In this document: positions 1-7,887 of the stretch, one piece after another
Numbering within the stretch: position 1 is the first letter of the stretch
Layout: each line of letters starts with the position of its first letter
Assembly: GCF_902499125.1 (NCBI RefSeq)
Contig: NZ_CABVPX010000011.1
Span: 62,001 to 126,000 of the forward strand
Length of the DNA: 64,000 nucleotides
DNA from: Burkholderia arboris
GTDB taxonomy: Bacteria; Pseudomonadota; Gammaproteobacteria; Burkholderiales; Burkholderiaceae
Direction: 5' to 3'
Notes under the pieces: model-generated
What the model was told of the DNA's origin: nothing
Database searches by the model: none
What the model saw: only the letters and a program-made list of their open reading frames with translations
Position numbers and translations under genes: made by a program

Positions 1-615
1 CGCGTTGAGCGGCCCGTTCACGTACGTGACGCCCGCGCTCCAGGTGTTGTCGTTCGCGAAGCCGGTCGAGTTCGAGAACCCGTACATCAGGTTCGCCTGC
101 AGGCCGGCGATCGTCGGCGAGATGTACTTGACCGCGTTGTTGGTGCGGAACGTGTTGTTGATGTCGTCGTTGTCGAACGGGTGTGTCGAGTACTGCGCGA
201 GGAAGCTGCTCATCTGCAGCGAACCGAGGATGTCCTGCGTCGAGTTGTACTGGCGGCCGAGCGTCACCGCGCCCCAGTTCGCGCCGCTCAGGCCGACCCA
301 TGCCGACCGGCCGAACATCCGGCCGCCCTGCCCGAGCGCGCCGTTCGCGACGTTGAAGCCGTTTTCGAGCCTGAAGTTCGCCTTCAGGCCGCCGCCGAGA
401 TCCTCGGACCCGATCAAGCCCCAGCGCGGGCCCGACTCGTTGCCGCCCGTGAACTGCCACAGCGAGTGGCCCTTCGCGTTGTTCGTATAAGTCACGCCCG
501 CATCGACGATCCCGTACAGCGTCACCGTCGACTGCGCGTGCGCGGCGCCGGCGAACAGCATTGCGACCGCGGCGCCCAGTGCGGCGCCCGTCTTCCCACC
601 CATCATTCGCACCAT
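1..615 (-). CDS. Gram-negative porin (OmpC/Omp32 type), partial: C-terminus beyond window
   Basis: Outer-membrane general porin for passive uptake of small solutes. The N-terminus has a clear Sec signal peptide ending AGAAHA before QSTVTLYG, the usual first beta strand of Burkholderia porins. It continues with strand motifs such as DLGGGLKANFRLENGF, SAWVGLSG and VTLGRQYN. No stop is reached, so the rest lies to the left of position 1. Several in-frame ATGs (624, 621, 615, 606, 603) follow a GGAGAGGAG ribosome site. 615 gives the best spacing, but 606 is possible. It faces the IclR gene's 3' end. Family is certain, substrate unknown. Confidence 0.9.
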   Translation of the reverse strand, partial: MVRMMGGKTGAALGAAVAMLFAGAAHAQSTVTLYGIVDAGVTYTNNAKGHSLWQFTGGNESGPRWGLIGSEDLGGGLKANFRLENGFNVANGALGQGGRMFGRSAWVGLSGANWGAVTLGRQYNSTQDILGSLQMSSFLAQYSTHPFDNDDINNTFRTNNAVKYISPTIAGLQANLMYGFSNSTGFANDNTWSAGVTYVNGPLNA

Positions 616-917
616 CTCCATCATCTCCTCTCCAAACCTGCTCATCGATGTTGTGTTTTATTGATCCTGCCCATACGCGCCGGTCGGCTTGTCTAAGCTT
701 GGCTGGATGGTATCCAGCCGTAACCGCATCAAGAAATGAAATGTTCAACTGGCCATCAGTTGAAAATCGAATGAGGGCGATGAAGGGGAAAATGCGCGGG
801 GGTCAAGCGACCCCGCAAGAGAAACGAAAGCACGCAGGCCGGCTGGACGCGGTGCGTTTTGATCTGACGTGAATGACTTGCGTAAGCAAGCTGACGAAAT
901 GGCGACGCGCGACGCCG
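616..917. other. Intergenic region between porin start and IclR stop
   Basis: About 300 bases without a convincing gene. It must hold the porin promoter and 5' leader, transcribed leftwards. A short hairpin with CTTGC/GCAAG arms and a GTAA loop lies at 877-890, just past the IclR stop. It could end the IclR transcript, although there is no T-tract. The stretch 650-780 is less GC-rich than its neighbours, as expected for a promoter. No small ORF with a good ribosome site was seen. Confidence 0.5.
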
Positions 918-1814
918 CTATACGGTTTTCCCTGATAGCCCGTGCATCGGCCGCCGCAACGCGGCGTCGAACGGGTTGGTGCGTGGCCCGATCGCGTCGG
1001 CCTGGCGCCGCAGCAACTCGACGACCATTGGCATCCGGTCGTCGCCGAGGCGCGACGCGAGCGTGCCGACACTCAATGCGCCGACCGGATAACCGGTGCG
1101 ATCGAGGATCGGCACCGCGACGCCGGCCATCCCGTCGAGCACGCCGCTGTTGCGTCCCGCGTAGCCGAGCTGCCGCACGCGTTCGATCTCGGTGCGCAGG
1201 TACACCTCGTCGAGCACGCCGTAACCGCGGATGCGCGGCACGTTGAAGCGGATCACTTCCTCGCGCTCGGCTTCGGGCAGGAACGCGAGGATCGCGAGGC
1301 TGCCTTGCCCGACGCCGAGCGCGATGCGCCCGCCGATGTCGCCGGTAAACGAGCGGATCGGGAACGGCCCTTCGCACAGGTCGAGACACACGGCGTCGAA
1401 GCCGCTCTTCACCAGCAGGAAGATCGTCTCGCCGAGGCTTGCGCACAGCCGCAGCAGCGCGGGACGGCACAGCGTGCGCATGCTGCTCGGGTTGCCGGCC
1501 TGCGCGGCAAGCGCGAAGAAATCGACACTCAGCCGGTACAGCTTCGACTGCTCGTCCTGCTCGACCATCCCTTCGGCGATCAGCGATTGCAGGATCCGGT
1601 GTGCGGTGCCCTGCGTGAGGCCGACGGCCTTCGCGAGATGCGTGACGCGCACGCCGTCCTGCTGCATGCCGGCCAGTGCGCGCAGGATCGCGAACGCGCG
1701 CTGCAGCATGCCGGTGCCCGGTGCGCCAGCCGCATCGGTCGCATCGGCGGCGTCCTCGCCCGCGCGCGGCGCGCGTGCGGCCGGCGACGTTCCGGTCGAA
1801 TGGGGTTCCTGCAT
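918..1814 (-). CDS. IclR-family transcriptional regulator
   Basis: 298-residue one-component regulator. After a flexible Ala/Gly-rich N-terminus comes the winged helix (MLQRAFAILRALAG, then VTHLAKAVGLTQGTAHRILQSL, written here in two parts) and the C-terminal effector-binding GAF-like domain (GETIFLLVKSG, GVLDGMAGVAVPILD). The start at 1814 is chosen because GAGGAGAG sits 6-9 bases upstream and the N-terminus has normal length for the family. It is divergent from the ABC transporter/amine dehydrogenase operon at 2109-8930 and is the likely local regulator of that operon, probably through the inverted repeat at 1989-2007. The effector is unknown; by context it would be the imported amine or opine. 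Confidence 0.93.
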   Translation of the reverse strand: MQEPHSTGTSPAARAPRAGEDAADATDAAGAPGTGMLQRAFAILRALAGMQQDGVRVTHLAKAVGLTQGTAHRILQSLIAEGMVEQDEQSKLYRLSVDFFALAAQAGNPSSMRTLCRPALLRLCASLGETIFLLVKSGFDAVCLDLCEGPFPIRSFTGDIGGRIALGVGQGSLAILAFLPEAEREEVIRFNVPRIRGYGVLDEVYLRTEIERVRQLGYAGRNSGVLDGMAGVAVPILDRTGYPVGALSVGTLASRLGDDRMPMVVELLRRQADAIGPRTNPFDAALRRPMHGLSGKTV

Positions 1815-1988
1815 GCCGGCTCTCCTCGATGATTTCGTTGAACGGAATACGGTCACCGCCATTGTCGTCCGGCCGAAATCTCGCGGGCATCCGGGTGTGC
1901 ACGGGATTGACGCGGCTGTTTCGCGGCCTGAACGCCCTTCACCCAACGGAACGATTTGCACGCGATTCCTCCGTCCGTTCCGTTTATC

Positions 1989-2007
1989 GGAATTTTTCCA
2001 AAATTCC
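1989..2007. promoter_or_regulatory. Perfect inverted repeat, candidate IclR operator
   Basis: Arms GGAATTTT and AAAATTCC separated by TCC form a perfect 8+3+8 inverted repeat. It sits in the divergent region between the IclR gene (start 1814) and the ABC operon (start 2109). The AT-rich palindrome with TTCC/GGAA ends resembles the general style of IclR-family sites. It lies about 20 bases upstream of the predicted -35 for the operon. Binding is inferred, not shown. Confidence 0.5.
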
Positions 2008-2029
2008 TCCCGTTGAGCAGAATTCGAAA

Positions 2030-2059
2030 TTGACGCTCCGAAATATGGCTGGCTAGAGT
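2030..2059 (+). promoter_or_regulatory. Predicted sigma-70 promoter of the ABC/amine dehydrogenase operon
   Basis: TTGACG at 2030-2035 and TAGAGT at 2054-2059 with an 18-base spacer. The -35 matches five of six consensus bases and the -10 matches four. Transcription would start near 2066, about 40 bases before the first gene. The weak -10 fits a regulated promoter. Confidence 0.4.
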
Positions 2060-2108
2060 CCGCCACATCGGTACACCGGCCACGCGGTGTGCGAACCCGG
2101 AGCTTCCC

Positions 2109-3191
2109 ATGTCGTTTCTCACGCTTACGGATCTGACGAAAACCTTCGGCGAGCTCACCGCCGTCGCCGACGTCAACCTGTCGGTCGAACAAGGCGAATT
2201 CGTGTCGCTGCTCGGGCCGTCCGGCTGCGGCAAGACCACCACGCTGCAGATGATCGCGGGCTTCGTCGACGTCACGCGCGGCCGCATCGCGCTCGACGGG
2301 CAGGACATCACGCACCTGAAGCCGAACCGGCGCGGGCTCGGCATCGTGTTCCAGAGCTATGCCCTGTTTCCGCACATGAGCGTCGCCGAGAACGTCGGCT
2401 TCGGCCTCGACATGCGCGGCGTCGACAAGGCCGAGCGCGCCGAGCGCATCCGCGCGGCCCTCGCGCTCGTGCGTCTCGACGCGCTCGCGCACCGCTTCCC
2501 GCGCGAGCTGTCGGGCGGCCAGCGGCAGCGCGTCGCGATCGCGCGCGCGGTCGTGATCGAGCCGCCGGTGCTGCTGCTCGACGAACCGATGTCGAACCTC
2601 GACGCGAAGCTGCGCGAGGACATGCAGTTCGAGCTGCGCGCGATCCAGCGCAAGATCGGCACGACGACGATCATGGTCACGCACGATCAGTCGGAAGCGT
2701 TGTCGATCAGCGACCGCGTGGTCGTGATGGAAGCCGGCCGCATCACGCAGACCGATACGCCGTACCGTGCGTACGAGCGCCCGGAAAACCGCTTCGTGTC
2801 GCAGTTCATCGGCAAGGCGAACCTGCTGCCCGGCACGGTCGTCGCGCACGACGGCGACGCGATCCGCATCGACCTCGGGCACGACCTCGCCGAGACGGGC
2901 CGTACCGCGCACCTGCCGCCGCGCGAGCGCGACGTGTGCGTCGGCGATGCGGTGTCGGTCTGCATCCGTCCGGAAAAGCTGCGGCTGTGCGCGCCCGATG
3001 CGGGCCGCTTCGCCGCGACCGTCACGAGCCGCTTCTTCCTCGGCAGCCAGTGGCTGTACCGCGTCGACAGCGCGCTCGGCGAAGTGCTCGTGTGCTGCCA
3101 GAACGAAGGGGCGGAGCCGCTCGCGGAAGGCGCGCCGGTCGGGATCGACTGGCACAGCGACGCGGTGCGCGTGATGCGCCGGGAGGCCTGA
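2109..3191 (+). CDS. ABC transporter ATP-binding protein (PotA/opine-type)
   Basis: 360-residue ATPase that powers uptake through the two permeases encoded next. It has Walker A GPSGCGKT (residues 36-43), an LSGGQRQRVAIARA signature near 134, Walker B VLLLDEPMSNLD near 154, and a switch His in MVTHDQSEA. A C-terminal TOBE-like domain (about 250-355) is typical of the spermidine/putrescine, Fe3+ and opine subfamily. The stop is immediately followed by the ATG of the first permease (TGA then ATG, no gap). First gene of a seven-gene operon; substrate unknown but likely an amine or opine. Confidence 0.95.
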   Translation: MSFLTLTDLTKTFGELTAVADVNLSVEQGEFVSLLGPSGCGKTTTLQMIAGFVDVTRGRIALDGQDITHLKPNRRGLGIVFQSYALFPHMSVAENVGFGLDMRGVDKAERAERIRAALALVRLDALAHRFPRELSGGQRQRVAIARAVVIEPPVLLLDEPMSNLDAKLREDMQFELRAIQRKIGTTTIMVTHDQSEALSISDRVVVMEAGRITQTDTPYRAYERPENRFVSQFIGKANLLPGTVVAHDGDAIRIDLGHDLAETGRTAHLPPRERDVCVGDAVSVCIRPEKLRLCAPDAGRFAATVTSRFFLGSQWLYRVDSALGEVLVCCQNEGAEPLAEGAPVGIDWHSDAVRVMRREA

Positions 3192-4175
3192 ATGGGACAG
3201 CCTACCCGCCCGCTCCCGGCCGACGGCGCGCCGGCCGCGCTCGCGCAGCCGGCCGCGGTTTCCGCCGGTGCCGTGCCGGCACGCGCCGCCGCCGCGCACC
3301 CGATGCGCGCGACGTGGCGCGCCCATGCGCCGCTGTGGCTGATGTGCGCCCCCGCGTTCGCGCTGTTCGCCGCGCTCGTGCTCGTGCCGCTCGCGATGAC
3401 GTTCATGCTGACGTTCTACCGCTTCGACCCGGCCACCGGCCCGATCGCCGCGTTCCAGTTCGGCAACTACGCGGAAGTGCTCGGCTCGTCGTACTTCCAC
3501 ACGATCTTCGCGCGCACGTTCGGCATCGCCGCGCTGACGACCGCGATCTGCGTCGCGATCGGCACGCCGGAAGCGTACGTGCTGTCGAAAATGCGCGACC
3601 CGTGGCGCTCGCTGTTCCTGCTCGCGATCCTCGCGCCGCTGCTGGTGTCGGTCGTCGTGCGCGCATTCGGCTGGAGCATGCTGCTGAACACGAGCGGGCT
3701 CGTGAACCAGGCGCTCGGGCTCGCCGGCCTCGGGCCGTACAAGCTCGAATACACGACCTTCGCGATCGTGATCGCGCTGGTGCACGTGATGCTGCCGTTC
3801 ATGGTGATCCCCGTGTGGACCGCGTTGCAGCGGCTCGATCCGCAGACCGAGCATGCCGCGCTGTCGCTCGGCGCATCGCCGTTCACGACGCTGCGCCGCA
3901 TCGTGCTGCCGCAGCTGATGCCGGGCGTGCTGTCGGGCAGCCTGATGGTGTTCGGGCTGTCGGCGAGCGCGTTCGCGATTCCGGGCCTGCTCGGCGGACG
4001 CCGGCTGAAGGTCGCGGCCACGGCCGTCTACGACGAATTCCTCGGCTCGCTGAACTGGCCGCTCGGCGCGACGATCGCGGTGCTGCTGCTGGTCGCGAAC
4101 CTCGTCGTGATGCTCACCTATTACCGCGTGCTCGAACGCCGCTACGCACGCAGCCTCGGAGGCGCATCGCGATGA
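3192..4175 (+). CDS. ABC transporter permease 1 (PotB type)
   Basis: 327-residue inner-membrane permease. About 45 Ala/Pro-rich residues precede the first membrane helix (LWLMCAPAFALFAALVLVPL), followed by about five more helices. The ATPase-coupling EAA loop reads EHAALSLGASPFTTLRRIVLP (near residues 219-239, given here as its core). Its start directly abuts the ATPase stop, and its own stop overlaps the next gene in an ATGA, so the three transporter genes are translationally coupled. It pairs with permease 2 as the heterodimeric channel. Confidence 0.93.
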   Translation: MGQPTRPLPADGAPAALAQPAAVSAGAVPARAAAAHPMRATWRAHAPLWLMCAPAFALFAALVLVPLAMTFMLTFYRFDPATGPIAAFQFGNYAEVLGSSYFHTIFARTFGIAALTTAICVAIGTPEAYVLSKMRDPWRSLFLLAILAPLLVSVVVRAFGWSMLLNTSGLVNQALGLAGLGPYKLEYTTFAIVIALVHVMLPFMVIPVWTALQRLDPQTEHAALSLGASPFTTLRRIVLPQLMPGVLSGSLMVFGLSASAFAIPGLLGGRRLKVAATAVYDEFLGSLNWPLGATIAVLLLVANLVVMLTYYRVLERRYARSLGGASR

Positions 4176-4966
4176 GAAAGAACGGCCCCTTTGCCCTCGC
4201 CTTCCACACGCTCGTGATCCTGTTCGTGCTCGCGCCGCTCGTGATCGTCGTGCTCGTCGCGTTCACGCCCGACGAAACGCTGACGCTGCCGACCCACGGG
4301 CTGTCGCTGCGCTGGTTCCGCGCGATCCTCGACTACCCCGACTTCGTCACCGCGTTCTTCAACAGCGTGAAGCTCGCGTTCGCGTCGGCGACGCTGTCGC
4401 TCGCGATCGCGCTGCCGGCGGGCCTCGCCATCGGCCGCGCGACGTTTCCCGGCCGCGCGTTCCTGAACGGGCTGCTGCTGTCGCCGCTCGTGATTCCCGG
4501 CCTCGTGCTCGGCATCGCGCTGCTGCGCTTCTTCGCGCTGATCGGCGCCACCGGCTCGTTCGCGTGGCTCGTGCTCGCGCACATGATCGTCATCACGCCG
4601 TTCGTGATGCGGCTCGTGCTCGCGTCCGTCGCGGGCCTCGATCGCAGCATCGAGCAGGCTGCGTGCTCGCTCGGCGCGGACCCGTGGACCACCTTCCGCC
4701 GCATCACGCTGCCGATGATCGTGCCCGGCATCACGGGCGGCTGGCTGCTCGCGTTCATCAACAGCTTCGACGAACTGACGATGTCGATCTTCGTCACGTC
4801 GCCACAGACGGTCACGCTGCCGGTGCGCATGTACATGTACGCGACCGAATCGATCGACCCGATGATGGCGTCGGTGTCGGCGCTCGTCATCTTCATCACC
4901 GCCGGCGCGATGCTGCTGCTCGATCGCGTGTACGGCCTGAACCGCATCCTGATCGGCCAACACTGA
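4172..4966 (+). CDS. ABC transporter permease 2 (PotC type)
   Basis: 264-residue inner-membrane permease with about six hydrophobic helices, starting LAFHTLVILFVLAPLVIVVL. The EAA loop EQAACSLGADPWTTFRRIT lies near residue 160. The ATG at 4172 overlaps the TGA of permease 1, which fixes the start. The stop overlaps the ATG of the ferredoxin-like subunit (TGATG at 4964-4968). Transporter and enzyme genes are therefore one coupled transcript, suggesting the imported compound is the substrate of the dehydrogenase. Confidence 0.93.
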   Translation: MRKNGPFALAFHTLVILFVLAPLVIVVLVAFTPDETLTLPTHGLSLRWFRAILDYPDFVTAFFNSVKLAFASATLSLAIALPAGLAIGRATFPGRAFLNGLLLSPLVIPGLVLGIALLRFFALIGATGSFAWLVLAHMIVITPFVMRLVLASVAGLDRSIEQAACSLGADPWTTFRRITLPMIVPGITGGWLLAFINSFDELTMSIFVTSPQTVTLPVRMYMYATESIDPMMASVSALVIFITAGAMLLLDRVYGLNRILIGQH

Positions 4967-5313
4967 TGACGACTTCCGCTTCCCGCTCCACCGGCATCGC
5001 GAACGACGGCGCGCAGTTCGTGCGCGTCGCCGAACGCGAACGCGCCGTCGTCGCGTTCACGCTCGACGGCCACCCGGCGCAGGCGCTCGCCGGCGACACC
5101 GTGCTCACCGCGATTCTCGTCGCGCAGCGCCGCGTGCGCGTGAGCGAATTCAGCGGCCAGCCGCGCGCGGGCTTCTGCCTGATCGGCGCGTGCCAGGACT
5201 GCTGGGTGCGCACCGAGGCCGGTGCACGCCTGCGCGCATGCACGACAGCGATCGCCGAAGGCATGCGGATTCTCACGGCCGCCCGGCCGACGACAACCGG
5301 AGACGCGTCATGA
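4966..5313 (+). CDS. Small (2Fe-2S) subunit of amine/opine dehydrogenase (HcnA/SoxA-N type)
   Basis: 115-residue ferredoxin-like protein. The 2Fe-2S cysteines are visible as C71, C76, C79 and C92 (GFCLIGACQDCW, then RACTT), the spacing of the HcnA / hydroxyproline dehydrogenase gamma / opine oxidase small subunit family. Electrons would pass from the flavin subunits through this cluster. The start overlaps the previous stop by one base, and the stop overlaps the next ATG (ATGA at 5310-5313). Alone the family does not tell the substrate. Confidence 0.9.
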   Translation: MTTSASRSTGIANDGAQFVRVAERERAVVAFTLDGHPAQALAGDTVLTAILVAQRRVRVSEFSGQPRAGFCLIGACQDCWVRTEAGARLRACTTAIAEGMRILTAARPTTTGDAS

Positions 5314-6743
5314 GCACCGGACTGCAACCGGCGATCGTCGGCGCGGGCCCGGCCGGCGTGCGCGCGGCCGAAGCGCTGGTCGACGCGGGGCTGCGCCCCG
5401 TCGTGATCGACGAGAACGCGCGCTGGGGCGGACAGATCTACCGGCAACCGCCGGCCGACGGCGCGTTCGCGCGCGGCAAGCGCACGCTGTACGGCTTCGA
5501 GGCCGCGAAGGCCGACGCCGTGCACCGGACGATGGCCGCGCTGCTGCCGCATGTCGACTACCGGCCGAACACGCTCGCGTGGTCATGCGGCGCAGGCCGC
5601 GTCGATACGCTGCAGGACGGCCGCGAAGTGACGGTGCCGTACTCGCACCTGATCATCGCGAGCGGCGCGACCGACCGCATGCTGCCCGTGCCGGGCTGGA
5701 CGCTCGCGGGCGTCTATACGCTCGGCGGCGCGCAGGTCGCGCTGAAGGCGCAGGGCTGCGCCATCGGCCGGCGCATCGTGTTCGCGGGCACGGGCCCGCT
5801 GCTTTACCTCGTCGCCTACCAGTATGCGAAGGCCGGCGCGCAGGTCGCGGCCGTGCTCGACACGAGCCCGCTGCGCCGCCAGGCCGCCGCCGCGCCCGCG
5901 CTGCTGCGCATGCCGTCGACCTTCGCGAAGGGGCTCTACTACATCGGCTGGCTGCGCACCCATGGCGTCGCAATCGAAACGGGCGTCACGCTCGAGCACG
6001 TGCTCGGCGACCAGCACGTCACCGGGATCGCATGGCGCGCTGCCGGTGACGACGCACGGCCGCGCCTGCTCGACTGCGACGCGCTCGGCCTCGGCTTCGG
6101 CCTGCGCTCCGAAACGCAGCTCGCCGATCTCGCCGGCTGCCGGTTCGGGTTCGACCCGCTCAATCGCACGTGGCTGCCCGAGCGCGACGCGGCCGGCCGC
6201 ACGTCGGTGCGCGGCCTTTACGTCGCAGGCGACGGCGCGGGCATCGCGGGCGCCGACGCGGCCGAAGCGTCGGGCCGGCGGGCAGCGCTCGCGTTGCTCG
6301 ACGACGCCGGCATCGCGTCGCCCGCGCCATCCGGCAAACCCGATGCGGCGGCGCTCGAACGCACGCTCGCGCGCGTCGGCGCCTTCCGCGCGGGCCTCGA
6401 AGCGGCGTTCGCGCCGCCGGTCGAGCAGGCCGCGCGCTGCCCCGACGACACGATCGTGTGCCGCTGCGAGGAGATCGACGCGGGCACGCTGCGTCGCTGT
6501 GTCCGCGACGGTGCCGCGACCGAGCTGAACCGGCTGAAAGCGCTGACGCGCGTCGGAATGGGCCGCTGCCAGGGCCGCATGTGCGGCGACGCCGCCGCGC
6601 TCGTGCTGGCCGCTGAAACCGGCCGTCCGCTCGCCGATGCCGGCCGGTTGCGTGCGCAACCGCCCGTGAAGCCGTTCCCGATCTCGGCCGCGCTCGCGGG
6701 CGACGATGTCGCGACGATTCCCGACGAGGCGCGCGATGAGTGA
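5310..6743 (+). CDS. FAD/NAD(P)-binding oxidoreductase with C-terminal BFD-type 2Fe-2S domain (HcnB/OoxA type)
   Basis: 477-residue flavoprotein. The dinucleotide motif GAGPAGVRAAE is at residues 11-21, and a second Rossmann motif (FAGTGPLLYLVAYQYA) lies mid-protein. At the C-terminus a (2Fe-2S)-binding domain has C384, C386, C420 and C425 (VCRCEE and GRCQGRMCG). This is the alpha subunit of three-component amine dehydrogenases: HCN synthase HcnB, opine oxidase OoxA, D-hydroxyproline dehydrogenase. The ATGA overlap with the upstream gene fixes the start. It also overlaps the next gene by 8 bases, indicating stoichiometric synthesis of the complex. Confidence 0.92.
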   Translation: MSTGLQPAIVGAGPAGVRAAEALVDAGLRPVVIDENARWGGQIYRQPPADGAFARGKRTLYGFEAAKADAVHRTMAALLPHVDYRPNTLAWSCGAGRVDTLQDGREVTVPYSHLIIASGATDRMLPVPGWTLAGVYTLGGAQVALKAQGCAIGRRIVFAGTGPLLYLVAYQYAKAGAQVAAVLDTSPLRRQAAAAPALLRMPSTFAKGLYYIGWLRTHGVAIETGVTLEHVLGDQHVTGIAWRAAGDDARPRLLDCDALGLGFGLRSETQLADLAGCRFGFDPLNRTWLPERDAAGRTSVRGLYVAGDGAGIAGADAAEASGRRAALALLDDAGIASPAPSGKPDAAALERTLARVGAFRAGLEAAFAPPVEQAARCPDDTIVCRCEEIDAGTLRRCVRDGAATELNRLKALTRVGMGRCQGRMCGDAAALVLAAETGRPLADAGRLRAQPPVKPFPISAALAGDDVATIPDEARDE

Positions 6744-7887
6744 GATCCGGCATTACGACGTCGCGATCGTCGGCGGCGGCCTCGTCGGCGCGTCGGCGGC
6801 ACTCGCGCTGACGCGACGCGGCTTGCGCGTCGGGCTGTTCGAGCGGCGCGACTGCGGCGCGCAGGCGAGCGGCGTGAACTACGGCGGCGTGCGCTGCCAG
6901 GGCCGGCCGGCCGAGCAATTGCCGCTCGCGCTGCGTGCGCGGCGCATCTGGGACCGCCTGCCCGAACTGATCGGCATCGACGGCGAATTCGTCGTGTCGG
7001 GCCACCTTCGGCTCGCGCGCAGCGACGCCGATCTCGACGCGCTCGACGCCTACGCCGCGCTCGCCGGCGAACACGGCTTGCCGCTACAGGTGATGCGCGG
7101 CGATGCGTTCCGGCGCCGCTATCCGTGGCTCGGCCGCGCGGCGCTCGGCGGCTCGCTGTGCGAGACCGACGGTCACGCCAACCCGCGCCTCGTGTCGCCC
7201 GCGTTCGCGCGCGCGGCCCGCGCGGCGGGCGCGGACGTGTTCGAGCACACGCCCGTCGACGACGTTCACCACGACGGCACGCACTTTCACGTTCAGTCAG
7301 GCGGCCGCGCCTGCACCGCGACGTGGCTGATCAACTCGGCCGGCGCGTGGGCGAACACGATCGCCGGGCGCTTCGGCGAAGCCGTGCCGATGGAGCCGAT
7401 CTATCCGAACATGTGGGTGACCGAACCGCTGCCGCCGTTCATCGCGCACAACCTCGGCGTCTACGGTGGCGGCGTGTATGCGCGGCAGGTTGCGCGCGGC
7501 AACTGCGTGATCGGCGGCGGGCGCGGCCGCGGCGACGGCGAATTCGGCCAGCCGTCGGTCGATACGACGCGCGCGGTGATGCGCGACGCGTGCGCGCTGC
7601 TGCCCGCGCTGCGCGATGCGCTGCTGATCCGCACGTGGAGCGGCGTCGAAGGCTGCACGCCCGACCACAACCCGATCATCGGCACGAGCCGCACGACGCC
7701 GCGCCTGCTGCATGCGTTCGGCTTTTCCGGCGGCGGATTCCTGCTCGCGCCGGGTGTCGGCGACGTGCTCGCCGATCTCGTCACGACCGGCGAAACCGCC
7801 ACGCCACTCGATGCATTCTCGATCGGCCGCTTCGTCCGCGAAGCTGGGCCGGCCGCCCCTTTCCGTCAAGAGGAGACCCAACGATGA
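6736..7887 (+). CDS. FAD-dependent amine oxidoreductase subunit (DAO/HcnC/OoxB type)
   Basis: 383-residue member of the D-amino-acid/glycine oxidase (DAO) fold, with N-terminal FAD motif VAIVGGGLVGASAAL. Conserved C-terminal features include RTWSGVEGCTPDHNPIIG and FSGGGFLLAPGVG. It should be the catalytic subunit oxidising an amine, opine or D-amino acid, passing electrons to the two preceding subunits. Its ATG lies inside the end of the previous gene. The stop at 7887 overlaps the ATG of the periplasmic binding protein (7884). HCN synthase has the same architecture, but the linked transporter argues for catabolism. Confidence 0.92.
   Translation: MSEIRHYDVAIVGGGLVGASAALALTRRGLRVGLFERRDCGAQASGVNYGGVRCQGRPAEQLPLALRARRIWDRLPELIGIDGEFVVSGHLRLARSDADLDALDAYAALAGEHGLPLQVMRGDAFRRRYPWLGRAALGGSLCETDGHANPRLVSPAFARAARAAGADVFEHTPVDDVHHDGTHFHVQSGGRACTATWLINSAGAWANTIAGRFGEAVPMEPIYPNMWVTEPLPPFIAHNLGVYGGGVYARQVARGNCVIGGGRGRGDGEFGQPSVDTTRAVMRDACALLPALRDALLIRTWSGVEGCTPDHNPIIGTSRTTPRLLHAFGFSGGGFLLAPGVGDVLADLVTTGETATPLDAFSIGRFVREAGPAAPFRQEETQR

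Noticed and set aside
918..3854. 978-codon minus-strand open frame across the IclR gene and the first ABC genes
   Set aside because: Only the last 299 codons (918-1814) look like protein; the rest is an antisense shadow of GC-rich ABC transporter genes, full of Arg/His/Ala.
2087..4966. 959-codon plus-strand open frame covering ATPase and permeases
   Set aside because: Only 4172-4966 (permease 2) is real; the upstream part is a +1 shadow of the ATPase and permease 1.
4966..7887. hcnABC hydrogen cyanide synthase
   Set aside because: Same subunit architecture, but a coupled ABC importer for an organic amine and its divergent IclR regulator point to catabolism; no residue seen here distinguishes HCN synthase, so no hcn symbol was given.
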